From Cyathus striatus (lineage: Eukaryota; Basidiomycota; Agaricomycetes; Agaricales; Nidulariaceae), in assembly GCA_025738555.1 (NCBI GenBank), contig JAOVFP010000023.1, positions 1,674,001 to 1,738,000 on the forward strand: a stretch of 64,000 nt of DNA, in the 5' to 3' direction. Below are positions 1-10,688 of this stretch, in pieces (within the stretch, counting starts at the first letter, position 1; each line of letters starts with the position of its first letter). The notes beneath the pieces are model-generated. The model was given only the letters and a program-made list of their open reading frames with translations, made no database searches and was not told where the DNA came from. The translations under genes and the position numbers were made by a program.

Positions 1-634
1 AAATTAAAATATAACTACTGTAATAACTTAGCAGCCTAAGTATACAGCACTTTTCTCGTGTATGTCGCAATCTAAATAGAGCGATGTAGATAGTATATTT
101 TATACACGCTTATTTACTTCAAAACACAACTACAGCGACCACAGAAATAAAACACTTCACAATATCCACTCTTAATAACACTTGGATGTTGAGTGGATCG
201 GCGTTACACTTTAGATTAATCATACTACTAATAGTACTGTACATATATATAGTTTATTTTGTAAGTCCTCACACATTAGCAGATGCATACATACTTTTGA
301 CATACTTGTCCAAAATCGCCTATAATTACGGGAACTTACAAACTTACAAACTGTAAGGCGGGCATGGGCCGCGTTGCAACTTGCGCGACCAATGCGCGAC
401 ATTCGCTAGGCGCGTCATGCCCTCCGGTGTCGATTACTTAATACCGAGACACAGACGTAAACTGACGGGGTGCCCGCTATCTGACCGTTATCTACCTAAC
501 TACTATTCGGAAGCGAAGTTTTTGTTTTTCTTCTGGTCATGGCCCGGGAAATGATGAAAGACGTCGGTACCATGAAGTTCGGAATAATGCTAACCTTTTA
601 TATATTTAGCACGCGCTCTAAACCAATTCCAGAG
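1..634. other. AT-rich intergenic, no gene seen
   Basis: I see no convincing coding sequence here. The short open frames have no recognisable protein features. The last part is the upstream region of the secreted protein gene at 745. Confidence 0.6.
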
Positions 635-642
635 TATAAATA
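635..642 (+). promoter_or_regulatory. TATA box for the small secreted protein gene
   Basis: TATAAATA lies 103-110 bases before the ATG at 745. That spacing allows a start of transcription about 30 bp downstream and a 5' leader of roughly 75 nt. It is the only strong TATA element close to this gene. Confidence 0.6.
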
Positions 643-744
643 CCCGAAACAGCCCGAACTTCATTCAAGTTCATTGCTTTGCCCATCAAAAAGTAAGCCC
701 TGTTTCCTTACTTCTGCGTGCCTGCTAAAAGAATATTTAGCACA

Positions 745-975
745 ATGAAGCTCTTCACCCCGGCGTTGCTCGCAGTTTCTCTCCTCGCAGTTGCGCAGGC
801 CCAGTTCAGTATCAGCACTTGCCCCGATACCTGCGCCACTGAGCAACCAAAGTGTAATCTGCGCTTCCAAGTGCTCTCCGGTGGACCGGGGTGTTGGAAG
901 TGCTGCACAGGAAGGGCGCCTATTCCAATTCTCCCTACTACCAGTACGGATACATCAACTCCAGTGCAGACATAA
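745..975 (+). CDS. small secreted cysteine-rich protein (effector-like)
   Basis: Single-exon frame of 76 residues. The frame is also open upstream to 718, but the ATG at 745 is preferred because it puts a classical signal peptide at the N-terminus: MKLF, then a hydrophobic run (ALLAVSLLAV), then AQAQF with cleavage likely after AQA. The mature part, about 57 residues, holds six cysteines ending in a C-x2-CC pattern (CWKCC), which suggests three disulphides. The tail is rich in Thr, Ser and Pro. I recognise no named family. Small secreted cysteine-rich proteins are common in mushrooms and often act outside the cell in host or substrate interaction; that role is inference. A TATA box lies about 105 bp upstream and there are no introns. 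It stands alone, with over 2 kb of apparently non-coding DNA downstream. Confidence 0.72.
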   Translation: MKLFTPALLAVSLLAVAQAQFSISTCPDTCATEQPKCNLRFQVLSGGPGCWKCCTGRAPIPILPTTSTDTSTPVQT

Positions 976-1508
976 CTCTTGGATAATATGACTAGAGTCT
1001 AGATGCAAATGAGCTTATAACGGATGTAGTGCAGCCGATACATTACTCTATTGTAATTGATGGTGTTCAATTTCGAGCTGATAGTTGACACAAGACCATG
1101 ATATATACTCTTTAAGTCTGGTGTAAATTCGTGAAACATGCATCATGTATCATGAGTCAGACTTCAAGCTCAAGCTTCAAAGTTCACTAAGTATTGGCTA
1201 GGTATAACTCATGAGTACCTTTACGATATCAACTTGTACTGAGAAACTTGTCACCTGGTACATGATTAAGATTGCCACTCGCCCGCCAACTGTAAAACAT
1301 ATGTTATGGATAGACATCGGCGGAACGGTGCGCACCATTCTAGACATTTACAGGGTTGTTGATTGATATGAAAATGCTGGCTAAACACCAATGGTAGTAA
1401 TCCACGTCGCTTATAAGTTCCCCGGAAAGAGTGGCTAAATGTATACACGAAGGCGGCAATAGAACTCGACTGAATCCGGATTGACTTTCATCTTGGTGTG
1501 GCTCGGAA

Positions 1509-1690
1509 TTAAGTCACCAACACCTCAGACAGGACTGAATCGGATCGCGTTGCATATGGTACACAGTTAGAATATAGTTCTCACCCCAATGCAGAAAATA
1601 GCCTTTTTTAGAAGGTGTTAACATCGGGGTGTACCATATGTACCGTGATCCGATTCACTATTGTCTGGGGTGCAATGTGTGGTTACTTAC
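1509..1690. mobile_element. foldback MITE-like inverted repeat, about 180 bp
   Basis: The two halves are imperfect reverse complements. The left arm carries TGAATCGGATC followed by CATATGGTACAC (1536-1563). The right arm carries GTGTACCATATG followed by GATCCGATTCA (1630-1658). Similarity continues outward, with CAGACA near the ends and TAAGT..ACTTA at the tips. There is no coding capacity. I could not assign a clear target duplication, so the superfamily is open. Confidence 0.6.
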
Positions 1691-2769
1691 AACAAGGGAT
1701 ACTTATGGCCTGCGTAAGTATCTAACCCCTGAAAACTGAATGAGTTAGCAAAGTCAATACTGCGAAGCATGGTCACATAAGTAACCCACCTTCTCCACCT
1801 CGCAATACTAACAACTGCAATCAACAAACGCACAATGAGAAACAGTCATATTTAGCAACGTTACCGTAAAATACATAACTTCCATGTACATACTCTAGAC
1901 CCAGCGACCCGGAGTCCCAACGAGTCAAACCACCACGTCCGCGCCGAAACCCACCACACCGGCGGTGAGGAAATCCATAACATTCGTGCAGATTGAAAGC
2001 ATTCCTCAATACACCCATTCCGTCAGCACCGACGTGGTTCGAGACAGCAGTCGGAACGAAACTTCGGGCACACCGTACACGTCCCCTTCCTGAAGCATAC
2101 GAACGACTGACGTGGTTCGACACGGCTGCCAAGCCTGGTTTTACGTCGAAGGTAGAACAACAATCAGACACCCATTCCAGAATCCATCACACTTGTGCTC
2201 GATCCACGACCTTCCACGACCTGCTCATTTCTCGCCAAATATATCATGACATACACCGAAAAAAGAAGGCGGCCAACCTTCGCGTGAAGTCCAGCCCTAG
2301 AGACATGAGTGCATGACAGGAGACGAGAACTGGCCAAAACAAATCTGGTCTGGAGGAAGAAAGGCGATAGAGAGGAGAGGGAAACGGGCGTGCATCAACC
2401 AGAAACTTGAAAAATACACTAAAAATCAAAGGCGAGAGTGCGACAGGCGACAGGCAACGAGAAACGGCCAAACCCAATGTATAGTTGACAGAGAAGCGCG
2501 ATACGAGATGGAGACAAGGCCCCGTAAGCTTAAGGGCCGGCCAGGTGGAAAGCACGTGACAACCAAGGCTGAAAACCTTGGCCTGAACTCTGTGATTCTG
2601 AAGCTCATTTTTACTTCTTAAAACGACTCTTCACATATATTGAGAAGCTGTACTTGAAGCTTAAGATCTTGAGATATGACTCTTTTTTTACTTGACTTTG
2701 GACCGCTGAGTTGAGTTAGCTTTTTAATCTTCTCAATACACAAATTTATGATTTGGTTGATTATTGCTA

Positions 2770-3279
2770 CTGGATCATTTCGACCAATCGTTCGGTCACG
2801 CGTCACGCAGGGCCTCTGAACAGAACATTTTCGAACATTGTCACGCGTCTACATGAGCATTGAACAAAGGTTCAAGAAAACTAAAATAGAGGTGAAATTT
2901 GATGAAAAAATCGTCCATTTATGCAATAAATACAGATACAATCATCATGTACAGTATAATTCAGTGCTCCTCCCAAGCTGTAGTAGAATACATAGTGTTT
3001 TTGAATTTTTTCTTCATCCCACACCTAATTTACGAGTGTCGAAGTGCACCAGCTACATTTACATCAAGCCATTGCTCGTAAAAAAACATTGTGAAATAAA
3101 ATGGCATGATATATCATTGCTTTATAATTATAGTAAGTAAAACAGCTTTCGCAAGTCCCATAATTCCACCTTGTGGCCATTGTGAGTACGAACAAATTTT
3201 ATCCTTGTCACCCACTAAATGAGGCCTCGAACCGAACAATGAAGTCAAAATGAGCGAACAATCGGTCGAAATGATCCAG
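2770..3279. mobile_element. TA-flanked inverted-repeat element (Tc1/mariner-like MITE)
   Basis: The ends are inverted: left CTGGATCATTTCGACC, right GGTCGAAATGATCCAG, with similarity continuing to about 25 bp (..ATCGTTCG). A TA dinucleotide flanks each end (2768-2769 and 3280-3281), as expected for Tc1/mariner-type insertion. The 510-bp interior has only short frames and no transposase signature, so the element would be non-autonomous. A second element with CTG..CAG ends and TA flanks lies at 51621-52008. Confidence 0.65.
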
Positions 3280-3454
3280 TAACTACTTAACATTGAAGTG
3301 TTGTACTACGACTCCGAGGTTCGTGACCGGGGACGATACTGAGTTATTGATTAATCACTATTCGACTCGCGTTTGAACAAATCACCTCTTAAAATTAAAG
3401 AAGAATGACAGTGATAATTCACTCTCTAACTATTTCGGGTGTCCCCACGCATTC

Positions 3455-4677
3455 CTAATGATAAACTTGCTGATAATTCTCCATCTCCGCGGCGGCCGGC
3501 AATGTCCCAATAACAAACCGTCCAAACCCGCTCGTACTCACAGGATCTCTTGTATCAAGACAGAGTTCCTTATCAAGGTATGAAACACCCTGATATGTCT
3601 TAAGCGGATTATTTAGTGGCAGTATAAGCTGAATCCTCTGGATGGTGTCGGGTGGGATATGTTTTAGGATGGGAATGAAGTTTAATGGCAAATGGCTTCG
3701 AAGTATTAAGCACTTGATGCGTGTAAGTGCCGTTTGGGACAGAAATGAATCCAGGCCTATAATTATTACATTTGAGCAACTTTTTCAAACAGGTCCAAAA
3801 AGATGTATACTTTCATACAGCCGAGATGTATGTCCACATTCTCAACTGGATTTGTCATTTGTAACAGCAAGACCTCTAAAGCGTTGAAATCATCTCCGCT
3901 TGCTCCCTGAGTTAAAGTAATACTTTGGAGTCTCGAGAGCGACAGAATCGGAGAGATGAACTTGGAGAGACAATCAATCAGTTCTAGGAGTCGACCTCCA
4001 GCATTAGAAAACGAAAGCCTCTTTAATTTTGCCGCCTTCCCATTGGAACAAGCCAATGGCAATGTTGTGGAAGAAGACCTTGAAGGCTCCATCGGAGTCG
4101 AGGATCCCATGTATAGATGCTGAAGTGTTTCAGAACAATATTTAATTGCATTTGTTCTAATAGCGATGCCATGGAGCTCCAAAGAAACAAGCTTTCCGTA
4201 GATAACGGTTTGCTCTATCTGCTCCAGTAGCTGGTCTGCCGGGTAATTCGGATTCGATTTGACTAGTAGGCCATAATGATAGACGGATAGAAATTGTAAG
4301 TTGACCAGTTGACTAAGTAGATGGGCAAGTTGAGCTTGCTCGCTGGACACCCAGTCGAAATGTTTAATAAAATATGATTCATCAAAACCTAATGGCGAAG
4401 GCTTGACAATAGAAATATTGAGGGATTTTACAGCTGACAACAAAGTCTGAGAACGAGGTGATTCTCTGATAACATTGAAAAGACGATGTAATCGCAGTGG
4501 AGGAGCGTAAGGATTTGAAGAATTTTCGTGAAGATTGATAGTGTGGAATAACTGGCGAAAGGTGAATGAGTAAAAGAACTGTGAAGTGAGAGAACAATAT
4601 TGGAGGGATGAAAGGTCATCCGAGAGATGAGATATGATTTCTTCGAATATTTCTTGGGGAAAGCTCGAGAAAGGCAT
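3455..4677 (-). pseudogene. F-box protein gene with one single-base frameshift
   Basis: The N-terminus (MPFSSFPQEIFEEIISHLSD, then LQYCSLTSQFF) is a fungal F-box-like domain, residues about 1-45. A leucine-rich region follows, typical of the large mushroom F-box families that pick substrates for SCF ubiquitin ligases. The frame from 4677 stops at 3766 after 303 codons. Homology-like reading resumes at once one frame over and continues to 3455, including an Ile/Leu-rich stretch and a KHIPPDTIQRIQ segment. The shift falls in a run of five A residues (minus strand; 3781-3785). One more A would give a continuous 407-codon frame (1,224 nt). No intron consensus explains the junction. Either the gene is a young pseudogene or the assembly lost one homopolymer base. 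F-box identity is sound; substrate unknown. Confidence 0.75.
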
Positions 4678-6596
4678 ACTGGATTTTTATGTAGATTTAG
4701 GAATCAGTGTCGCGTACCAGCTTATATACAACTGGGATCTAAAGGAGCCAGTACTCGGTGTAAATGAATAACCTGTGTGAAATGTATCTCTACATGATGC
4801 CCGCCCAACCCTCAGCCACTTGATTACTAGCCTAATGGCGTTGTGCGCACGTACCGGAATCAAACCGGAATGATAAGGCACATGATGTTGCGGCACATGA
4901 ACGAACAACTGAACTGTAATCTACAGTATTATAATAGATGGTATGGCCCCGAAAGCTATATCAGATCCGCATACATATGATTTAAGATTTGTTTATAGAG
5001 GAGCCTGCGGTGTACTTATGTATAGAGCAACTTCAAAATTACGAATCATGATCAGTATCAGGACGAGTTCCGACTACGAGAACGTTATCTAACGGTTGAC
5101 GCCAGAGTAAACAGGAAACAATGAAATCAGAGTGGAGTAAACTTGGGGAAAACACAAAGCTCGCCATTAAGATTACTTTCCTCAGATAGTAGGTATATAT
5201 GCCCTCGAGGCCTCGCACTCCGTTTAAGAAAACGGCCATGCTTCTAATTGTATACCAATAAGCAGCCACCGGAGGTTATGCTCGATAATCAGTAGTCACA
5301 TAACCCCTAAGGCCTCCTAAGGCCTATAGTTACAGTAAAGTTGCCGGGTAGTATAGCCCGGTGTCTCAAGATTTTAAATTCATGTGACGCATCTGGCACG
5401 TTGATAGATGCAAGATAGATGGGCGACCGGAACAACTTCAACTAGTTACAAGTGGAACCAAATGGGATTTCATACTTATAAGTACTTAATCATAGCTGAA
5501 CCTGTACAAAGCCGTGGGACCCTCCGATGCTCATGGATATGTTTTTGGGATATAAAGAAGGACGAGGTTGAGGCTATGCAAGAATGGACAAAGCTGCTGC
5601 ATAGCTACATAACGGAGCCGCGGCAGTGGCAACTTGGGGGAGGGGAACCGACCGGCCGTGTGACATAAGAGCTGCGTGGTAAGTACCTCTTCCTTCTCTT
5701 CCCTCTTCTATCATACAGTTCATGTTGTGGTGGGCCTAAAAGTTGCCTAAAAGTAATAAACGGTTGCAGATCGATTTCTCCGACGGAGCTAATTCTCCCA
5801 CACTTCCTATCAAAAGCATCCCCTCTTCCAATACCACACAAAACAGTCATACCGCTCAACGCGCTGCGAATAATCTATGCCCCCTCCACTCATTGGAGTA
5901 TATACCACTCACTGATTAATCTCTAACAAAATTTCGTCCGGTATATGCGGTCACAACACAGTTACGCTTACGCTGTAAGAGATAGTTCGTCCAAAGATGA
6001 AAAAAAAGGTGACCAGCATCGATTTCTGGTCGGCGGTGGGCCTGGCTGGGTTCGTTCGCGTCGGGTTACGTCCCTGTCGGGGACATGGTGTGGAGTGCGG
6101 TGTTTAATGCGCGACGCGCTGGCGGAGAGCATAGGATGTATGAAACACCAAGACTGCGCCCGTGTGGAGGGGGATGAAGGGAGCGGGGTTTCGTGCGGCT
6201 CTAAGCCTCTACGAGGGGGCATGGAAGCCTGGAAGGTGTTAGAGGACGTGCTGGGGCTGCGAGCTGCGGCCCAGGCTTTGATACTATCCTGAAGGGGCCG
6301 CGGTATAACGTTAGGTTATTTCGAGAATTCCTACGGTGGGGTTGTCAATCCGTGGAGGTGGGAGTGGGGGAGATAAAGTTGATTTCAAAGGCCGTCTTCA
6401 TGTAGTACAGTAGTGCCATGTTTATTTCCAAAGCGTTTGACAAACATTTAGTTCTAGGACCGACAGCGTCGATCTCGCGGCGTTTTCGCCTGCTCGCAGC
6501 AGCTCTGAGTCTCTATCCTGAGGCGGATACACGGGATATACGTTTCCTTCTACCTTCGTTCCTCCCACCCAGTCTCTTGCGGAGATCCCCCATAAT
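4678..6596. other. intergenic between divergent genes
   Basis: Upstream DNA of the F-box gene (minus) and the REX4 gene (plus). Open frames at 5408-5668 and 5945-6292 have no recognisable domain and atypical composition. A palindromic ACTTATAAGT lies at 5474-5483. No RNA gene seen. Confidence 0.5.
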
Positions 6597-8848
6597 ATGG
6601 CAAACCCTCACCAGTCAAAATCGAAAGAAGCAGGCTCAGAAAAGGATAAAGGAAAGGGCAAAGCAAAATCTTCCACAATACCCTCTGCAAACTGGCTTGC
6701 CCAAAAAGACGTGCGCTCCTTCTTCCTGTCTTTCCTATCGTAATACTTACTTCTCAGAGTAGAAGATATCAAAACCGAAATATGATACGCCTCGAAAACG
6801 GCGCAAGTTGAATGATGGAGGATCCCTTCGTGCTTCTTCTGCCACTCCATCCGACTTGACCACACTCCCTCGTTCGACTTCTGGTATTGACAAAGGAAAA
6901 TGGACATCTAGAGCGAATAGCACTGCTCCTTCAGGGGCTGATAAAGGCAAATGGACTCCAAAGGAGTCTAGAATCGCGATTGTTGACGGTGGTTCCGGAG
7001 AGGATGTCAGGAATGGCGAGTCGATATCTGCGTTACGGAAGATGGTCGCTGGGGAGGTGGAGTACGCGGAGAAACACAAGTTGTAAGTGCATTTTATTGC
7101 GTTCCTTCTCCAGTATTCATTCTTGGACAGACCAGGGAAATACCTCGCGGTCGATTGTGAGATGGTTGGCGTTGGGATTAATGGCTCGGAGTCGTCCTTG
7201 GGACGTGTCAGTATGGTGAACTTCTACGGGTACACCGTTCTCGATGCCTTTGTGCGCCAGAGGGAACGTGTGATGGACTACAGGACGCAGTGGAGTGGAA
7301 TCAGACCGTCGGATATGGTCAATGGTATGCTCGTTTCTCATACTTTAGTTCTCCAAGACTAACACCTTTATCAGCTCAGCCATTCACTGAAATTCAAAAA
7401 CAAGTAGCGGACTTGATCAAGGATAGGATTCTCGTTGGGCATGCGGTGCACAATGATCTCAAGGTACGGTCTTCACCTCACTTCTTTAGGGTTCTCACTC
7501 TTACGCGACCTAAGGCACTCCTTCTTTCCCACCCATACCCGCTAACGAGAGATACCCAACACTTTGCTGGAAAATTTGAGTTGTTAGGAAAGTCGAAGCG
7601 GCCAGCGCTGAGGAACCTCGTGAAGCAGGAGTTGGGGGTTGCTATTCAGGAAGGGGAGCATAGTAGTGTGAGTATGATCCTCTTTATGTTTTGGTTTTTC
7701 CGCCCCTCCTTCGCCTTTTCTTGTCGCTACTGCTTATCTTCGCTATTCAATGGTCTTATCGGTACACCAACGGCCAACCTTATCCCTGTCGTACTTATAA
7801 GCTCGACTCGTCATGGATCCTAACCCAATCAAACCGCCTCGCTGCCTGCATACCCAAGTTGTCATACACATCCAATGGTTGACAACGGGCTGTTGCGCTC
7901 AATACATAACAGATGTTAGTCCCCCATTGTATCAGTGTCAGGCATGTCTTCAGGCTTTTTACTCATTTCTGGCTTTAAGAGCTGGTTGCACGGACATTTT
8001 CCGCGTGTATAGGGCACTGGGTCGTAATATGATGGGACACCAACCCTAACTGCAGGCAATGACTCCATGCCGCGGCCCTTATTATTGGCCATGGCAGGAT
8101 CGCGCATTGGCTGTAGAAGATACTACCTATGTAACGCCTGAAGTGTTGAGCCCTGTCATTCAGTGATAGCCAAGGCCGTTTTCTTTCTGCTGCGCTAACG
8201 AGAGCCTCGGACGTAAACTCTTCGATACATCTGATTCCTGGCTACATTTATGTGGGCTATCTTCATGCAGCGGGAATACGTTTGCGTGCCTTTGACAGGC
8301 GCGCTGGCTTCCGGGATCAGTTGTACAATGCACTTTCTTTCTATTCTTTTCATTTACCCCATCACGTATATGTTTACTAACGAAACTACTTGCAGGTTAT
8401 TGATGCGCGTGCCACAATGGCGATATACCGGATACACCGGAAGGAGTGGGAAAAGGCTGCCCCAAGGGTTCCCCCTTCCCTGCACGTTAACGCGGATGCT
8501 GGAGCGGAAGGAGAAAGTGCACAGAAGAAAACAAAAGGAAAGAAACGAAAGCATCTTGGTGCGGATGCTGAAGATGTGGGATCCTCAGACGAGGACGAAG
8601 ACGAGGTGGAAGCAAAGGCTTCTACATCGAAGAAGGCGAAGGTGTTCCCTGGTGGAGGGAAGAAGGGTGTTAGCTCGGGCTTGTCGACAGTTGTTCGTGG
8701 TGGCGACAAGCATGGAAAGGGGGTTAATTTGAAAAGCCAAGCGGTCGCGCAGAAAAACGCGAAGACGGAGTGGTGGAAGGAGCTTCCTAATACTGGAGTC
8801 GGCGGTGGTGGCAAAAAGGGATCAATGAAGATAAGTCTTGAGTACTAA
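6597..8848 (+). CDS. REX4: RNA exonuclease 4 (REX4-type DEDDh 3'-5' exonuclease)
   Basis: Six exons: 6597-6710, 6763-7082, 7131-7324, 7375-7463, 7515-7667 and 8396-8848. Together they give 1,323 nt and 440 residues with all phases consistent. The start is chosen because MANPHQSKSK opens a lysine-rich N-terminus followed by the family-like NWLAQKD and KPKYDTPRKRRKL. The exonuclease domain runs from about residue 148: ExoI in YLAVDCEMVG (D153, E155), ExoII in GHAVHNDLK (D199), ExoIII in EHSSVIDARATM (H250, D255), so all five DEDDh residues are present. RDTQHF lies between ExoII and ExoIII. The C-terminus is acidic then lysine-rich, fitting a nucleolar protein. Yeast Rex4 acts in pre-rRNA processing. 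Introns 1-4 are 48-52 bp but intron 5 is 728 bp. Family assignment is firm; substrate follows the family. Confidence 0.9.
7668..8395 (+). other. unusually long intron 5 of the REX4 gene
   Basis: GTGAGT at 7668 and TTGCAG ending at 8395 bound a 728-bp intron that separates EHSS from VIDARATM inside the ExoIII motif, so it must be spliced for a working enzyme. The other introns are 48-52 bp. The interior shows no convincing coding exon and no terminal repeats I could pair. It contains ACTTATAAGC at 7793, a near match to the intergenic palindrome ACTTATAAGT. An insertion into a formerly short intron is likely. Confidence 0.6.
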
Positions 8849-9076
8849 GTCTCAGTGGGATCACTTTCGTTGTATGGGTAACAAAAAGTATGCCTTATGC
8901 ACAGGTATAATAGTATAAAGCACGGCTGAAGAAATGCTCAGGCAGGCGGTAATTGCAGTAAGTAGTAGTATCAGAGAGCGCTTGAACGAGGATGCTGGCA
9001 TAAACCTTACATAAGGCCATGTTCAGTAGGGTGGGTTAAAATAGGCTCCAATTACTGGTGGCAGGTAGTGAATCCT
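8849..9076. other. short intergenic
   Basis: I found no in-frame ATG here that joins the crotonase reading frame downstream, which is part of the case that that gene is 5'-degraded. Confidence 0.45.
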
Positions 9077-10322
9077 AACTACAGCGCACTCGGGTTTCAA
9101 GATATCATCGTCTCGCTGGAGGGTCCTGTCGTGACAGCGATCGTCAACAGGGCTAAATAGTGCATTCATTACGTCTCTTTGTGTTGCCTGGATTCTGACG
9201 TTCTACCTGGTCGAAATACCTTCAGCAATGCAATCGTTACCGAACTTGTGCAAGCATTTGGATTATTCGACAGAGACGATAGAGTTCGTGTGGTAATACT
9301 TACTGCCGAACCGACAGCAGCCGCCTACTGCTATGGAGTAAGTCTCCTAAGGTCTTCCATCCAGTCAACCCCGTCTCGTTGCTTACTGAGCCATTGTCCA
9401 ATAGGCAGAAATTTCCGGGGGATGGGATGTTCTTTGGGTGCCCAAGGCAGAAAAGGAAGGCGAGCATGGTATGCTCCTATAGATACTGGTGACGACACCA
9501 TGAACTCATTCGACCCGTAGCCCATAGAGACACAGGTGGTCAAGTCTCCCTGGCTATTTTGAATTGCCGGAAGATTACCATTGCTGCAGTTAACGGACAC
9601 GCTGTATGTGTCAATTTAGCGCATTGTAAGATTACATTAACATTATTATTAGGCTGGTGTTGGGATGACAGCGATGCAGCTACCTTTCGACTTCCGCTTC
9701 GTATGGGCGGGAGCCAAACTTACCTTCCCGTTCGTTAGACGCGGTATTGTTCCAGAAGGTTTGTCTGAAGCTTCTGTCAAGTTACAGTAAACAGTAATAG
9801 TAATGTCTTCTGACCTTCCCGCGATTCTTCAGCTACATCCACTTACCTTCTCCCCCGGCTGCTCGGCCACTCGCGCGCCAATTCACTCCTCTTAACAGGC
9901 GCCGTCGTCACACCAGATTCTCCATATATCAAAGATCTCTACCATAAAATCCTTCCAACCCGCGAGGAAGTATATCCCACCGCCAGGGCCTTCGCGGAAG
10001 AGCTCGCAGCGAACACATCGCAAGTCTCTGTTGCCTACACGAAAGGGCTCCTTCAGCACCCAGGAAACAGCGCGGAGGAGAACCATCTGCTTGATTCTCG
10101 CGCGATGAAGCTTCTTGGATCCAGTAAAGATGGTGCTAAGGGCATTGTCTCATTCAAGGAAAAGAGGCTTCCGAAGTTTACGGATACCTTGTCCAAGAAT
10201 ACTTCCTCTTGGTTCCCATGGGTATGTTCTTCTCTTTTCTCTCTTACAATTACCCAACAGCAGCTAATGATATTGGACAGTGGCGGAGAGTTGATGTCAA
10301 CCATCATAGGACGAAGCTGTAG
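9077..10322 (+). pseudogene. crotonase-family (enoyl-CoA hydratase/isomerase-like) gene, 5' degraded
   Basis: Clear crotonase-fold sequence. The first segment (GFQDIIVSLEGPVVTAIVNR) hits an in-frame TAG at 9158. Reading resumes at RNTFSNAIVTELVQAF, then exon borders at 9337|9405, 9468|9521, 9603|9653, 9758|9833 and 10221|10281 keep the frame to the stop at 10320-10322. Oxyanion-hole elements are visible: GAEISGGWD and IAAVNGHAAGVGMT. Later segments (FRFVWAGAKLTFPF, RRGIVPEA, YLLPRLLGHSRAN) also fit the family. The C-terminus ends TKL, a PTS1-like tripeptide, so the ancestor was probably peroxisomal and acted on acyl-CoA. No initiating ATG is in frame upstream and no good splice pair removes the TAG, so I call it a pseudogene. 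All five downstream introns keep consensus sites, so decay is recent or limited to the 5' end. Confidence 0.78.
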
Positions 10323-10688
10323 ACGTCCCATGGTCACAAATGTTAACTTCAACAGAACTATGTGTTAGTGACATTGTGAGAAAGACACCTGGAACTCCAT
10401 ATTATATGATATATAGTATGTAGCTAGCTATGCATCGACGGCTACAATAAACCTCGACTGAGGCCTTGATATTACATCGGATAAGATAAGAAGTTGTTCA
10501 CAAACAAAGCAACACAAGTAAAATTAGACGCCAACAGTAACTAGTAACTCGGAACCAACTCAGAACTTCGTCAAAACTTTGTTGTTCAAAACTTACTACC
10601 ACGTCACGGTGCCACCGTTGCGCGACAGCTACTAGGTGTTCATACTTATAAGTTCTGTTATCCTCACAAAAAGCAATAACGTACTCAT
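10323..10688. other. intergenic between convergent genes
   Basis: The spacer lies between the 3' end of the crotonase gene and the 3' end of the membrane protein gene. ACTTATAAGT occurs at 10644-10653. No coding sequence seen. Confidence 0.55.

Larger units (their letters stand above)
976..3454. other. intergenic with two small inverted-repeat elements
   Basis: Apart from the elements at 1509-1690 and 2770-3279 I see no supported gene. An open frame at 1993-2316 contains an internal duplication (GACGTGGTTCGA occurs twice, about 80 bp apart) but has no protein-like features. Confidence 0.5.

Noticed and set aside
1993..2316. 107-codon frame with an internal duplication
   Set aside because: The duplication is at DNA level and short; there is no protein-like pattern beyond it.
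5945..6292. 115-codon plus-strand frame
   Set aside because: No domain, no signal peptide, no splice support; composition looks like non-coding DNA.
8250..8814. Frames of 142-160 codons overlapping the REX4 end on both strands
   Set aside because: They are alternative-frame shadows of the lysine/glutamate-rich REX4 C-terminus.
9469..9520. Apparent frameshift and stop in the crotonase gene (EHG then MLL-stop)
   Set aside because: A 52-bp intron with GTATGC donor and CGTAG acceptor joins EH to AHRDTGG in frame, so this is not a lesion.
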